A DNA stretch of 64,000 bases from Endomychus coccineus (lineage: Eukaryota > Arthropoda > Insecta > Coleoptera > Endomychidae). Made by a program: the position numbers and the translations under genes. Of this stretch, positions 1-11,154 are shown one piece after another (the stretch's first letter is position 1; the number at the start of each line of letters is the position of its first letter). The notes under the pieces are model-generated. The model was not told where the DNA came from. It saw only the letters and a program-made list of their open reading frames with translations, and ran no database searches. The stretch is from assembly GCA_958510875.1 (NCBI GenBank), contig OY294069.1, positions 175,690,868 through 175,754,867 of the forward strand, in the 5' to 3' direction.

Positions 1-587
1 GTTATGGACGAAAATGAAAATAGTTAAAGTTCTTACCTTGAAATATCAGTAGCTATTCTTAGGTTATGTGATAAACTGCGCGACGTTTAGATAAAAATCC
101 ACCAAGATAGATCGCGGCTGGCTTCAATTTGAAGAGCATTGTGAATATGCTTCATTCCACTTTAAGGAGTTTGAATAATTTCATCTGTAGAAAGATGCTT
201 TTTAATAACACTTTTTTAAACTCTTTTTTAGGTTATAAAGTATTCTTTAAACGATAAACGTCAAAACGTCACTACTAACTTCATATTCCTATCCATAGCC
301 TGCTAGAGATGGCTATATTTCTAACTTACAAGACAGGTGAAATTAGTTGTTATTAGAACGCAATTTAGCGTGTAATTTTGCAGTTTCGATTGTTAGGGTT
401 GGTTTTTAACGAAAAATAACGTAATTAATAAATTGTTGTGAAATAGATTATATTTCAATTCTGCGGAGAGCAATTTATTTTACTCCGTTCTCCGTGTTTT
501 TAAGTAAATGGATTATTGGGGAAGGATGAGAGAAGACTTTCAAAGCAATACCGCCTTCTCAATTTTTATTAAAACGACATGCGGTTA
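1..587. other. AT-rich, nothing recognised
   Basis: I see no coding sequence, structural RNA or repeat here. The window starts downstream (3') of AdoR, and any neighbouring gene would lie outside. Confidence 0.5.
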
Positions 588-595
588 GTCCAAAC

Positions 596-860
596 CATGG
601 TCGTACATATAGGTCTGGGAACTCTATGTTTGACGTGAGTCTCTTGCATGTCGCCAAACTCGTAGTTCCTCGCTCAGCTACCAGCTAGCGCTTGGATCGA
701 AGTATGACAACAATCCCATTATTAAGTGAGAACACGATCGTATACGTGCCAGAGATCATTCTTCGACTGACGCGCCACCTATGCAACAGATGACGCTTAG
801 CGGACTCACTTCTCACATAGGAAACAGCCTCGAGTTCCCAGACCTGTATATACGACCGTG
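596..860. mobile_element. hAT-like MITE with 8-bp target duplication
   Basis: Terminal inverted repeats of 29 bp lie at 596-624 (CATGGTCGTACATATAGG...) and 832-860, matching at about 26 positions. Both ends are flanked by the identical 8-mer GTCCAAAC (588-595 and 861-868). An 8-bp duplication is typical of hAT elements. The 207-bp interior has no open frame, so this is a non-autonomous copy. Superfamily is inferred from duplication length only. Confidence 0.7.
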
Positions 861-868
861 GTCCAAAC

Positions 869-3419
869 GAACAGGAATTTCATAATTGAGTGATGAATTG
901 TGATTGAAACAAATTTACGCTAGAAAAATATTTTGGCGAGTATTTCACCAAATCGGGACATCCTCAGGATGAGTTATTAACTAAAAATAGTTATACTTCA
1001 TATTTTATCATAGAATCAGTATCTTTCATCTATAATTTGGTCATACGAACTTTTGGCAGAGTTTTATACCACCCCATTTGTGACAGATTTTGAAAAGTAA
1101 TTATGTAGGCTAGTCTTATTTTATTGGATAATTGTTATAAGATGTAGCAAGATATGAGATGAGAAATATTTAATATACTGTCTTTAGGTAATAAATAACC
1201 AAATTTAAGTATATCATTTACATAATTGCAGTAAAAGTATTCATATCTTCGTACAACTGATGAAAGTTGCACGTTACAATAATCCAGTCGCACCGTCACA
1301 AAAGTTGATTTGAAAATTTGATATGGCTAATTTGTATGTTATCTTATGTTTTTGGGTGCACTAAAAACGGGAAAAATAGTTTAAAAATTTTCATTTATTT
1401 AAATTAATAATAATAAAAAACAAAAAGATCAAAGTCATAGATAATCCAAAAGTATGACCTCCTAACCATCACTGAAAAAATTAGAGCGAGTCAAAGAAAA
1501 AAAAAATGTCATCCAAACTATCATATTTTACATGGCTAAGAGGTCACACTTTTGGATTTAGTTAGAGAAAGTCCTCTACTTCCATTAAATTTTGGATTTT
1601 TACGATGGGCCCAAATTGGGCCCGCTACAGCCCCAATCACGTTTACATGGATATCTAGATCTCTGCTGGAACAAAATTGATCTACATTAGCTCAAAATAC
1701 GCGTATCAGAGAGCTCTAACAGTATCTCGAATTTGTTTTTTTTTTTCGAATATCTTAACAAAATTTCTTCAATTTTTCGAGGTCAAAAATGTTCACAGTC
1801 CCGCCAAAACTCCGCATTTATAGGAAAATGTGATTTGATAGTTATTTTAGATGATACTTGTCAAAATCTACAAAATGCATTTCTTTTTGAGTCAAAATAT
1901 GCATTTTTCAGTCCAAGTTAATAATTCTATTTGAATACTTCTTGAAAATAAAAATCAAAAGTTAATTATCAGAAGATGTGATGTAACATAGTAGGTTAAA
2001 TTTTACTATATGGATAACACCTCCTATTACATAGCCAAAGGAGGAAACGACAGAATTTCAGTATTACTAAAGTAATTCTAAGAAATCAAGGGGTCGCAAA
2101 AAATCCATACCTGTCTGGTATATTGTATATTATTATGCCCTTTCTTATCGAGTAATTTACATATTTCTCATTACATAGAAGAATTATATTAAATATCGGT
2201 ATTTGTATACGTAAATTATATTATGTTGGAAATAAGACGGACGTTCTTAATTTTTTGTGCGCAGTGTATTATTTTTAACGTATTTATACAATTTTATTAA
2301 ATTATTTATATATTGTTATGTACTGCTGGAACTATTATTGGTATAAAGTAACACCAAAACTTCCTGACAGCTTTTATTCCTGCAAATTTATATTTACTTA
2401 TAATTTAAGATTACAAGCAATATGTTTTTGTCGTTTAGTCATATTCTCATTTTATGGAATCTTACTTTTTGGTTCTTTAAATTTTAATTATGCTACGTTT
2501 TTTTAATATGAATCTGAAATCGACAGAAGCTTGAGTCGCAACGAATCGGTGGAAATTTGCTGTTCTTTGAATCTAATTTTCAATAAGATGATCAAGGAAA
2601 TTATCCACTATTTCATGTTTTCGCTTCAATGAAATACTTTAAAAACCAAGTCTCTCCTGAATTTATTTCAGTAGAATTTTGCGATGTTAATATATTTATC
2701 CTATTCCTCTCACGAAAACACAGATCCTGATTTCTGCTTCAGATTGTTGTTTATTCAATTCCTATAACCTGTCATACGAACCGGATATAATCTATAATTT
2801 CAAGGAAATAATTATTTGAAAAAACAATGCTTCCTTCAGATGGAAACAATTTATAATTATATCAACTCACGATGGAATTTCCATTTAAAATGTCAATTCC
2901 AATTCTTTGTGCAATATAACCTGCAATATAATGACCAGAATGATATAGAACGACTTATTTTGGATTAGGAATTTTTTTTTTAAATATGTTGAATATCCAA
3001 TTCACATTTATAATCTGTTTTGGAAATGTCAAAGGACGAGGTTAAACGCCAGAAAAATATTTCTAACGTTCCGGAAAATAGCAGTGTGTATTTATTTTTA
3101 TTGATTCTGCTAACAAATATATGTATGAAACATAAAGACGTTCAGAAATTAAAATATTCGATCGTTTCAATAATTTCCTGCTCATTTAGTTTATGTTTGG
3201 ACGTTTGTTGTTTTTTAATTTTAAAATCACACCAATCGCAAAAATTAGCTCGAAATTAATTTCTCGTTTATTAAAAAAAAATAGACAACCGTAATTTGAA
3301 AATTTTGAAATTAAATGTGAGGAAAATTTCAAATAAATATTTTTCAGTTCAGAAAAGTTGCAATTATATTAAAACTGCATTTAAATTAAAATTTACGATT
3401 TTTAGCACTATTGCTAAAA
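869..3419. other. AT-rich sequence, no gene recognised
   Basis: Only short chance open frames with low-complexity translations are present. A palindrome around GGGCCCAAATTGGGCCC lies near 1606-1624. A T-run is present near 1735. No protein family is recognisable. Confidence 0.5.
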
Positions 3420-3590
3420 ATACTATTGAAGTACTAAGGACCGTTCGGCTACCAAGTAGCCATCATCAGAGGTCCAGAAAGGTCCTCGGTACTTTATTAG
3501 TATTTTAGTGGATAAGGGTGTTATTTCTTATCAAATGTTATAATATATTCACAGTGTGAACTCTTTTATAGTTTATTGGTTACGATTTTT
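3420..3590 (-). repeat. Penelope family B pseudo-LTR fragment with hammerhead-like core
   Basis: On the minus strand it contains CTGATGA, then a stem GGCTAC-TTG-GTAGCC, then GAA and GTCC, an arrangement like a hammerhead ribozyme core. The plus-strand right half (TTAGTATTTTAGTGGATAAG and following) recurs in opposite relative orientation next to the Penelope relic at 52.3-53.5 kb. This copy is therefore an inverted junction of two repeat halves. Related pieces occur at 24840-24892, 28190-28295, 46405-46572, 52285-52415 and 62330-62478. Confidence 0.55.
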
Positions 3591-3984
3591 AGGTTTAAAA
3601 CAATTTAGCTTCCCACATAAGTTATTCATTTATTTTTAAATAATATAGAAATATTGATAATACGGTTGCCGCTTGATAGATCGGTAAATGGGATTGTATT
3701 AAATATATATTAAATATATTAGTCATTCCCTTGTTATTCTGGTCACTCGATGTGTCCATTGATAACAAATGAATCCTAATTCTCTCATTTGAATGCACAC
3801 TTCGTTTAGTTCAGTATTAATTATATCATGAAACGTATTAATTCTAGTGCATTTTGCATTATGTCTGAAATTGTTATTCAAATAGAGTTAATTTGGCAAA
3901 TTGTACAGGTTGGATATAATAAACCACTATTATGTTGTATCTGTATTTTATTGTGATGGTTCCCCTCATAATCCTCATTACATA

Positions 3985-5129
3985 CGAGGGCAAGGGAAAA
4001 GTCCCTGAAAATGAAACAAGAAATGATTTATTTGGTCAAATTTATTTTATTTCTTAACATAATCTCCTACCCACTAAACACTCCACCTCGTGTGGTAGGC
4101 TCGATCCTGCAACCAGGGCAGTCACGATGACACTTGGGCTTAACAGCCCATTGTATCTTGCCGCACCACTTTCTCGGGCCATCGGAAAAATTCCGCAGTC
4201 GCTGGATTCGAACCTGCGACCGGCAGCCACATATATTAGAATATCGATGCTTCTACCCCTATCTCCTTGCAGCCCGATACACTTAATCCAACGTTTTTCT
4301 TTTTTGTCGATCCCTTCCAAATAATACGATTTCGGCAATCCTTCAAAATAGGCGTTTGTTTTTCGCCGAGCCATTTCTGCAAGTTTAGAAATAGATAAAA
4401 ATCGCAGGGGGGCAAATCTGGACAATGTGGTGGATGATGAACCAATTCGTAGCGCAATTCATGCAATTTTGCCAATGCGACTGAGGACCTGTGCGCCAGT
4501 GCGTTGTCTTGGTGGATGAACACTTTTCTCTTTGCCAAATGCAGCCTCTGTCGCTTCAAATCGGCTTGGAGTCGATCCAACAGCTCTGCATAATATACGC
4601 CAGAGATATTTTTGCCCTTTTCAAGGTAATCGATATGGACGATACCGTGTGCATCCCAAAAAACTGTCGGCCGATAAACCCACTTTGGGCTTTCAATCTC
4701 GTGCACTTTAATTCATTGATCGTCCAATATCATACCATGGATTTTATCGACGATTTCTGGCCTTATAACCTCAATTGGACGACCAGAACGTTTGGCGTCC
4801 TTTGTGGTCAAGTCCTTTGTAAATCAGTAAACCACTTGAATCGTTCGTGAATCGTTCCAATCGATGGTGAAGAGTCCCCATAATGTTTAACAAGCGATGC
4901 TTTGGTTTGCGTAATGTTTTTTCCACATAAGAAATAATGTTTAATTCACTTTTTTCCACGTTCACAAGAATCTTCAAGGTTGCTTGCTTTCGATGGGTGT
5001 CAAAACAGAACTGAATCACATCTCAGTCTGAACATTTTAACGCGTTCTGCTTAATATCACAAATATCTCATGGGATTTTCGATTGTGGCGCCATCTGTTT
5101 TATTTTTTGGGATTTTCACCTTGCCCTCG
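3985..5129 (-). mobile_element. mariner copy 1 (irritans-like), degenerate
   Basis: Both ends read CGAGGGCAAGG inwards and are flanked by TA (3983-3984 and 5130-5131), the mariner target. The transposase is on the minus strand. The 4706-4236 frame keeps [18 protein letters not shown] and the QDNALAHRS block with the second Asp, followed by HPPHCPDLPPCDFYLF with the third Asp, the DD34D triad layout. The N-terminal part (near 4771-5019) is in another frame, so it is inactive. The C-terminal end is interrupted by a 192-bp SINE-like insertion. Similarity to irritans-group mariners is judged by eye. Confidence 0.9.
4069..4260 (-). mobile_element. tRNA-related SINE-like insertion inside mariner 1
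   Basis: A 192-bp block absent from other mariner copies interrupts the C-terminal GDYV codons. It is flanked by the direct repeat ATCTCCT (4062-4068 and 4261-4267). The minus strand carries GGTTCGAATCC (4214-4204), a good RNA polymerase III B box in a tRNA T-arm-like context, and a second weaker copy (CAGGATCGAGCC) about 100 bases on. No convincing A box is seen, so the 5' part may be truncated. A dispersed tRNA pseudogene is the alternative. Confidence 0.55.
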
Positions 5130-5870
5130 TACAAACAGAAGTTGTCTATGTGGTACTTACAATTACAGAATATAATAATTCAAACCTGGAATCGACGTTC
5201 TGCTAGGTGTACTTGACGTATATTTCTAGGATGTTGGAATAAGTAAAATTATTAATAAAATAAAATACATTTATTATATATTTAATATAAAACATTTATA
5301 AACATTAACATCTCAATAAAGGTAACTATTTCACATGTAACTTTAAATTAAATTGGCTTCGGATAAATCACATTAATGTTATTTATTTTGATATTCGAAA
5401 GGAAGAGGAATTGATGTATTTAGAGATACTTTGGTTAACGACTGTGCTTTATTAAAAATCAATTATTTGGCAATACTGAAAGAATTGTGGAATCAATTTA
5501 ATACAAATCATTAAAATAAATAAAAATTTGACATGAAGTTTATTGTAGATAATTTCTGTATAAGACAAATTAAATTGAAAAGTTTTTTATGTTTGCTACA
5601 ATTTGTACATTTGACAATTTCTATTTATGAAAATTGTATAATTATCAACAAATACATGTATTTTGTACCAGAAAATAGTACAACATCGAAGGAGAGACAT
5701 GCGTCTCTCCTGAGATGCATTTATCATTTTCTGCGCAAGCGAAATTTATTACAAAAACAAGAAAATTAATTAAAAGTTTTAGTAATAAAATTGTTTGACA
5801 AATCCGCCTGCAATAATCAGTAGCCTTTGGGATTCGAATCTTGACAACCATACATGACAATGGATAATTT
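5130..5870. other. AT-rich sequence, no gene recognised
   Basis: There are only chance frames, such as 5533-5769, with no family features. A small perfect palindrome GGAGAGACATGCGTCTCTCC lies near 5690-5709. Confidence 0.5.
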
Positions 5871-6147
5871 AAATTTGAATATATGGTTTAATTCTCACAA
5901 TCCATTTTAAATGGAACTACCAGATTTTGAGGTCAAAGGTTTCACTCATCTTCAGGCATACATAAAATAGGCGGCACAAAAAATTTTTTTATCAAAGTTA
6001 AAAATTGTAAAATTTGATAAAATTTGTTCAAATCGATGTTTTTTAAATTATTAAATTTAGTACAATATTGTATTTATTTAAAAAAAAATTATGTTACATT
6101 CAATATATAATATTTTACCACATCTATTGGTTTTTTCTTAACAGTTT

Positions 6148-6178
6148 CCCTCTCGTGTAGTCAAAGTATATATAAAAA
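6148..6178 (+). repeat. Possible 3' tail of non-LTR family N
   Basis: CCCTCTCGTGTAGTCAAAGTATA followed by AT/A-rich sequence matches the 3' end of the non-LTR fragments at 10430-10655, 46570-47005 and 60815-61970. Only the tail is present. Confidence 0.35.
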
Positions 6179-6605
6179 AGTTTCAAGTTTATGCAAATAC
6201 TCATTTCATGAGTTGTAATAATTATTCCAGTCGATAAGCTGGGGAATTTTAAAAAAAAGTTAAGAGGTCGTATCAAAAAAATTCTTTTTACATAATGTTC
6301 TGTGGCCGATTTGAATCATTCGTAATCAGCAACCACAAACATCCCTATAGCGACTTACCACACGATAATTTTAATGACGTGAAAATATTTTCTTTCCACA
6401 GTTTACCGTAAATTTTCCTAGTTTTGGTCTACTCTGGATCAAAATACGCAGCTGCCAACATCTTTTATGTATAAAACTATAATCGCGTGAAAAATGAGCA
6501 TTTTGTATGAAAATTATGAAATTTCCCTGATTTTCAGCCAATTGAACGAGTTTTCCGGGAAAATGACATTGGATTCATGTTCAGCGACCCAAAAAAACAT
6601 TTTTT

Positions 6606-6990
6606 AAGCTATTGCATATAGCTTTTATCGCGGGCTTTGAGCGCGGCGACCGAATCAAGAAATTCCGTAACGAAAAATAATGTAAGACCTAAACACCTAA
6701 CATGTGTCAAATTAATTAATTAATTTGAAGTTTCTAAAAGTGAGAAATTTTGCTATTTTATACGAATGTTATAACACTCTAGCGCTTTAGACTCCGGGAT
6801 TTTCACGTGGCCTATCGAAATTAGAAGGTTCGAATTATCTAAAAACATAATTGCATGAACTCCAGACGTCCTATGTAATTAGCTACGAATGAAATCATTT
6901 TGACATATGCCTCTAGGAGCTCGCTACGCGTCAGTTAGAGTTTATACGTTAGACGCGCGTAGCAGAGACCTGAGAGTACCTGTTTCTATT
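6606..6990 (+). mobile_element. Helentron-type 5' end with unrelated short body
   Basis: About 80 bp from 6606 (AAGCTATTGCATATAGC..., TTATCGCGGGCTTTGAGCG) match the 5' end of the full Helentron copy at 6991, then the sequence differs. A GC-rich inverted repeat (CTCGCTACGCG near 6918-6930 against CGCGTAGCAGAG near 6955-6968) precedes the second 5' end. It may be a short non-autonomous relative in head-to-tail array. Confidence 0.45.
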
Positions 6991-8284
6991 AAGCTATTGC
7001 ATATATTACATATAGCTTTTATCGCGGGCTTTGAGCGCGACGACCGAATCAAGAAATTTCGTAACGAAATATAACAGGAACTCGTTTATGTTGCGCTCTC
7101 TCGGGTGACTAATATTGAAAAATTGTATATCACGACAAAAAACGATAATTCTACATTCAAGTTTTATAATAATCGAAGGCAAGCTGTATCGGCTGCATCT
7201 TTGTTGCAAGAATTCAAAAGACTGCCTTTAAATAGTGTTCAGACGACAGCTCAAAGTGTCTTAGATTTCATTAGTAATAGAAATGGCATTTCAATAATGA
7301 CTTTCAGTTGCCAAAGTCTAAATAGTCACAAATACGATTTACAAGATTCAGTTACGAGACAAACAAATGTGTTACTTCTTACCGAAACTTGCATGGCGCA
7401 TGATAATCCGATTGAAATACCTAATTTCAATTGTATTGTTCAATTCAAACGAGACACTGTTCCAGAAGGTGGGGTAGCTATTTACCAAAATAATAATAAT
7501 AATGTAACTAATATTATGACTCCGAATATTGAAATAAATATTGCACACGTTAACGATGTTAACGTTAGGCGCTCATTTGTTGGAGATATTTGTGCGTGCT
7601 CATGCAAACTTAGAAATGGCCTACACATAGTCATGGTAGCAATTTACATTTCTCCGAATCCAAAATTGGACGAGGTAGAGCATTTTATTCATCGCACTTT
7701 ACAGGAGTACACTGAAGAAGGGTCGAAAATACTTGGTACAAATGGCAATAAATTTCCACTTATCTTGGCTGGCGATTTCAACATCAACTTTGCTGATGAA
7801 AAATCAGAGCGGTTGACAACTTTTCTTTCGGAAAAAATGAATTTGAAAATGAATAATGATCCACAAGAATCCACAACAAAATATGGGACCACTATTGACG
7901 CGGTATTTTCCAGATATTTAGAGGATATCAAGTCTCAAACTTATGTCTCTTATTTCAGTTATTCAGTTACCATAAACCTATAGTTGCAAAGATAACGAAT
8001 TCCTGAATAACCTACATGTATTGTAAGATAATAAAAATATTTTAAACGATATTAACTCCTCATTTATTCAATAAAAGAAAAAAAATTGTTTTCTTATCGG
8101 TCACCACGCTCAAAAAGTGTAACTTGAATTAATATCAAAGAAAAAACTTGAATTAAAATATCAAAGAAAAAAAAATACTGCATAAATTAAAAAAAAAAAA
8201 TAATTATAATTGCATAAGTTGAGAAAAAATGCTATGCAATAGCTTTACCGCGGCAGTCCCCGAGTGCCACACGTATCTTTTTTT
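6991..8284 (+). mobile_element. Helentron (Helitron-like) non-autonomous copy 1
   Basis: Ends are defined by comparison with the inverted copy at 55173-56455. The 5' end is AAGCTATTGCATAT and the 3' end is GAGTGCCACACGTATC followed by seven T. It keeps the last helicase codons (ELVYVALSRVTNIEKLYI) fused to an endonuclease-like domain, the Helentron arrangement. Rep and most of the helicase are missing, so it cannot move alone. A 10-bp insertion near 7001 distinguishes it from copy 2. Confidence 0.75.
7078..7983 (+). pseudogene. Helentron helicase tail plus endonuclease/exonuclease/phosphatase domain
   Basis: The frame opens after a TAA near 7074 with QELVYVALSRVT, the C-terminal motif of Helitron PIF1-like helicases, and has no ATG until well inside. 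The endonuclease-like domain follows: MTFSCQSLNSHKYDL (the Asn of the usual first motif is Ser here), LLLTET (catalytic Glu), GGVAIYQN, LILAGDFNINF (Asp/Asn) and TTIDAVFS. The family ends in a Ser-x-His block; here TTCAGTTATTCAGTTACCAT contains an 8-bp duplication that shifts the frame away from a YHKPI-like ending. The His is therefore lost and the ORF stops at 7983. Function as an enzyme is unlikely. Confidence 0.75.
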
Positions 8285-9719
8285 ATAAATTCGAAGTTAT
8301 CTTACAAAAGAGGGTGAAAATATGGTTAATTTAGCGTTTAGGGGTGAATGGGAGGCCGTGTCCACTTAGCTCAACCCTTACGAATGATTCAAATCGCCCA
8401 CGGAACATTATGCAAAAAGAATTTGTTTGATACTTCCTCTTGCTTTTTTTTAGCAAGTCGGCCAAAATCCCCAGCTTATCGACTGGACTAAATGATATTG
8501 TTCATCTTTTGAAATGCAGGAAGCTATATGACATATTGTTAACAATTTTTATATATACCTAAATATGATATGTAACCTTTGACCTCGAACCCCGGTACTA
8601 CCGATTTAAATGGATTGTGAGAAACAATTTTTAATATAAATATGAACTCACACTTTGGGTGATACCAATTATTTACAATGTGATGAACTTATTAACAAAA
8701 CATATTCAATGAAATATATCCGGAAATAGCTACAATGAACCCACAAAAATTAAGGAGACTGTAAAACAGTTTTGTTAGACTTGGCAGCAGTGCAAGGATA
8801 GTATTATCCCGCGTAAAAGATGTCGAAGAGACTAAAAGAAAGTAGTACCAATGGTGCGCCCTTAATCTGGATCAGCCTGTATATTGAAACATATTAATAC
8901 AATCTTGTATATTTGCACGGCGGCGTTGCGTATTTTACTTGCCGGCTTTTATTACGAGGGGGCAAGGTGAAAAAACCCTGAAAAATTAAACAAGAAATGA
9001 TTTATTTGGTCAAATCTTATTTTATTTCTCAACATAATCCATTTTTTTAATGTTTCGATCCTTTCCAAATAATGCGATTCGCCATTCCTTAAAAATAGGC
9101 GTTTGTTTCAGCGACGACTTCATCATTCGAGCCAAATCTCTTTTCAACGAGCCATTTCTTCAAGTTTGGAAATAGATAAAATCGCAGGGGGTCAAATCTG
9201 GAGAATATGGTGGATGACGAACCAATTCGTAGTGCAATTCGTGCAATTTCGCCATTGCGACTGCGGACCTGTGCGCCGGTGCATTTTTCTGCTGGAAGAG
9301 CACATTTTTCTTTGCCAAATGCGACCGCTTTTGCTTCAAATCGGCGTCGAACCGATCCAACAGCTCTGCATAATATACGCCGGTGATCGTTTTGTCCTTT
9401 TCAAGGTAATCGATATGGACGATACCGTGTGCATCCCAAAAAACTGTCACCATGACTTTGTTGACCGATAAACCGACTTTGGTCTTTTTCGGCTTCGATT
9501 TGCCAGGACAAGTCCACTGTTTCGACTGTTCTCTGGTCTTTAGTGTGTGGTGATGGCTCCATGTTTCGCCCATGGTAACGAAACGGCGCAAAAAGTCATT
9601 ATCACACTTGCACATCGCCAAACACTCCTTTGAAGTTGTCAGACGGTCGCGTTTGTTGTCAACAGAGAGCAAATGCTGCACCCATCTGGCAGATAGCTTC
9701 CTCATATTGGAGGTTATTC

Positions 9720-10320
9720 ATTGGATATTCTGGATCAAGTTAAAAACCTTGGTGCAGTTTTTCCATCTTTTTTGACCATCTCCTTGGTCAAGAAGACCTA
9801 TTTCAGCCTGAGAACTCTGCCCAGAAATGTCAATATAACAAACTTCAAGAGCCGTAAAAAATTTTGTGAGACTTCTGTATGGTCTATTCTGTATTTGGAT
9901 AAGTGCTGTCTGTACAGGTACTCATGAACAGTTGTGCTAGGTTCATGTATGGATTGAGAGAATACGACCATATTTCCCAAAAGATCCGTGAATTGGGCTG
10001 GTTGCGAGTTGACAATCTGTATACATAACATATGTCAGTATTCACTTGTAACTTATTGAAAACTTCCTGTCCTATGTACCTTCGCGAGAAATTGGGTTAA
10101 CGACGCGATGCTCATCAGGTTAATGTTCGGTTTGGAGACAAACTATCCTTACCTAAGTTTAATACGGCTTTGTTTCGGAGATCGTTCTCGTACAATGCAC
10201 CAACGTTATATAATAAACTTTGCAACAATCTTATAGACATCTCTGTGGAGAGCTTTAGACGTAGATTAAAAGCTTCTCTATTGTCTACTCAATAGGCTTT
10301 GCTTGTTTGTATGTAGCGCA
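9720..10320 (+). pseudogene. Non-LTR reverse transcriptase C-terminal fragment
   Basis: The plus-strand translations read, across several frameshifts, LDILDQVKNLGAVF and KKTYFSLRTLPRNVN, then FMYGLREYDHISQKI, RELGWLRVDNLYT and FRRSFSYNAPTLYNKL. This matches the order after the catalytic YADD in jockey/CR1-type elements (post-palm region and C-terminal tail). It lies inside mariner copy 2. Confidence 0.6.
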
Positions 10321-10414
10321 GGGTGGCTTGTGATCGGATTTATCATACTGAGCGTTGTGACGATAATGTAAATTATGATTGGTTCATTTTTTCGCATAAC
10401 CATTTCATTTAGTT

Positions 10415-10655
10415 TTGCAGATAGGCGATCTAGACGAGCTCAAACTAGTAACCCCTTCACTGTCAAGCTCGAGACCTGCCGAACGTCTTCCTAACAGACT
10501 TAATTTTTTTATCGAACAACGAAGTTGTGAAACTCTTCACCTGCCTTCAAGAAAAATACGAATGCCTATCTCCTCTCTCTACATTCCACTGCTGACTCAT
10601 ACGATGTTCTTCGAACATTATAGGTTCCTTTCGTGTAGTCAAAGTATAAAAAAAA
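10415..10655 (+). mobile_element. Non-LTR family N, 3' end fragment
   Basis: It holds CAAGCTCGAGACCTGCCGAA and the RLNFFIEQ coding stretch, ending TCGTGTAGTCAAAGTATA and an A-run. The same 3' segment recurs at 24250, 39000, 46570, 60815 and 62570. It abuts the mariner 2 right half directly. Confidence 0.6.
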
Positions 10656-11154
10656 ATTGGACGACCAAAACGTTCAGCGTCATACTACCACAACGAAAAT
10701 CAGTAAACCACTTATGAATCGTCCCAACCGATGGTGAAGTTCCCATAATGTTTAACCAGCGATGCTCTGGTTTGCGTAATGTTTTTTCCACGCAAGAAAT
10801 AATGTTTAACCAAGACGCGAAATTTACTTTTTTCCATGTTTACAAAAATCTTGAAGGTTGGTTGCATTCGATGGGTGTCAAAACAGAACTGAAAGACATA
10901 TCAGTCTGAAAATTTTCATACGTTCTAGTTAAAGATGGTCCATCACAAATGTCACAAGGGATTTTCGATTGTGGCGCCATTGTTTTATTTTTTAGGAACT
11001 TTCTCTACCTTGCCCTCGTAATTTCGTTGTGGCCTAATCCTCTATAGTCCAGTCAAAAGTCATTACTAAAATTTTAAAGACCGCACAAAAATGCACAAGT
11101 CTTTTTGCATCGTGTTCAGGATGGCTTACACATCGTTAGTCAGAAAAAAAAACA

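Larger units (their letters stand above)
5893..8625. repeat. Large inverted repeat (foldback) enclosing Helentron copy 1
   Basis: The left arm (about 5893-6340) and the right arm (about 8375-8625) are inverted copies with indels. Matching blocks include TTCTCACAATCCATTT (5893 side) against its complement near 8609-8624, GAGGTCAAAGGTT against 8574-8586, CCAGTCGATAAGCTGGGGA (6229) against 8465-8485, and the AATGTTCYGTGG / GATTTGAATCATTCGTAA block. Between the arms lie two Helentron 5' ends and a Helentron body. The left arm also carries the dispersed CGTAATCAGCAACC motif. Confidence 0.6.
8955..11018 (-). mobile_element. mariner copy 2, split by non-LTR sequence
   Basis: The left end CGAGGGGGCAAGG follows TA at 8953-8954, and the right end TTGCCCTCG is followed by TA at 11019-11020. 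Mariner sequence runs 8955-9708 and resumes at 10656-11018. The intervening 947 bp is non-LTR DNA, and about 170 bp of mariner is missing at the junction. The minus-strand frame 9705-9160 retains [29 protein letters not shown] and [13 protein letters not shown], but the second Asp region reads QQKNAPAH (Asp to Lys), so the triad is broken. Confidence 0.88.

Noticed and set aside
1606..1624. GGGCCCAAATTGGGCCC palindrome as a regulatory site
   Set aside because: Single short occurrence with no gene nearby; chance is sufficient.
7105..7983. 292-codon frame as a host endonuclease gene
   Set aside because: It begins with a helicase tail, has no start ATG, recurs inverted at 55.5-56.4 kb and is bounded by Helentron ends.
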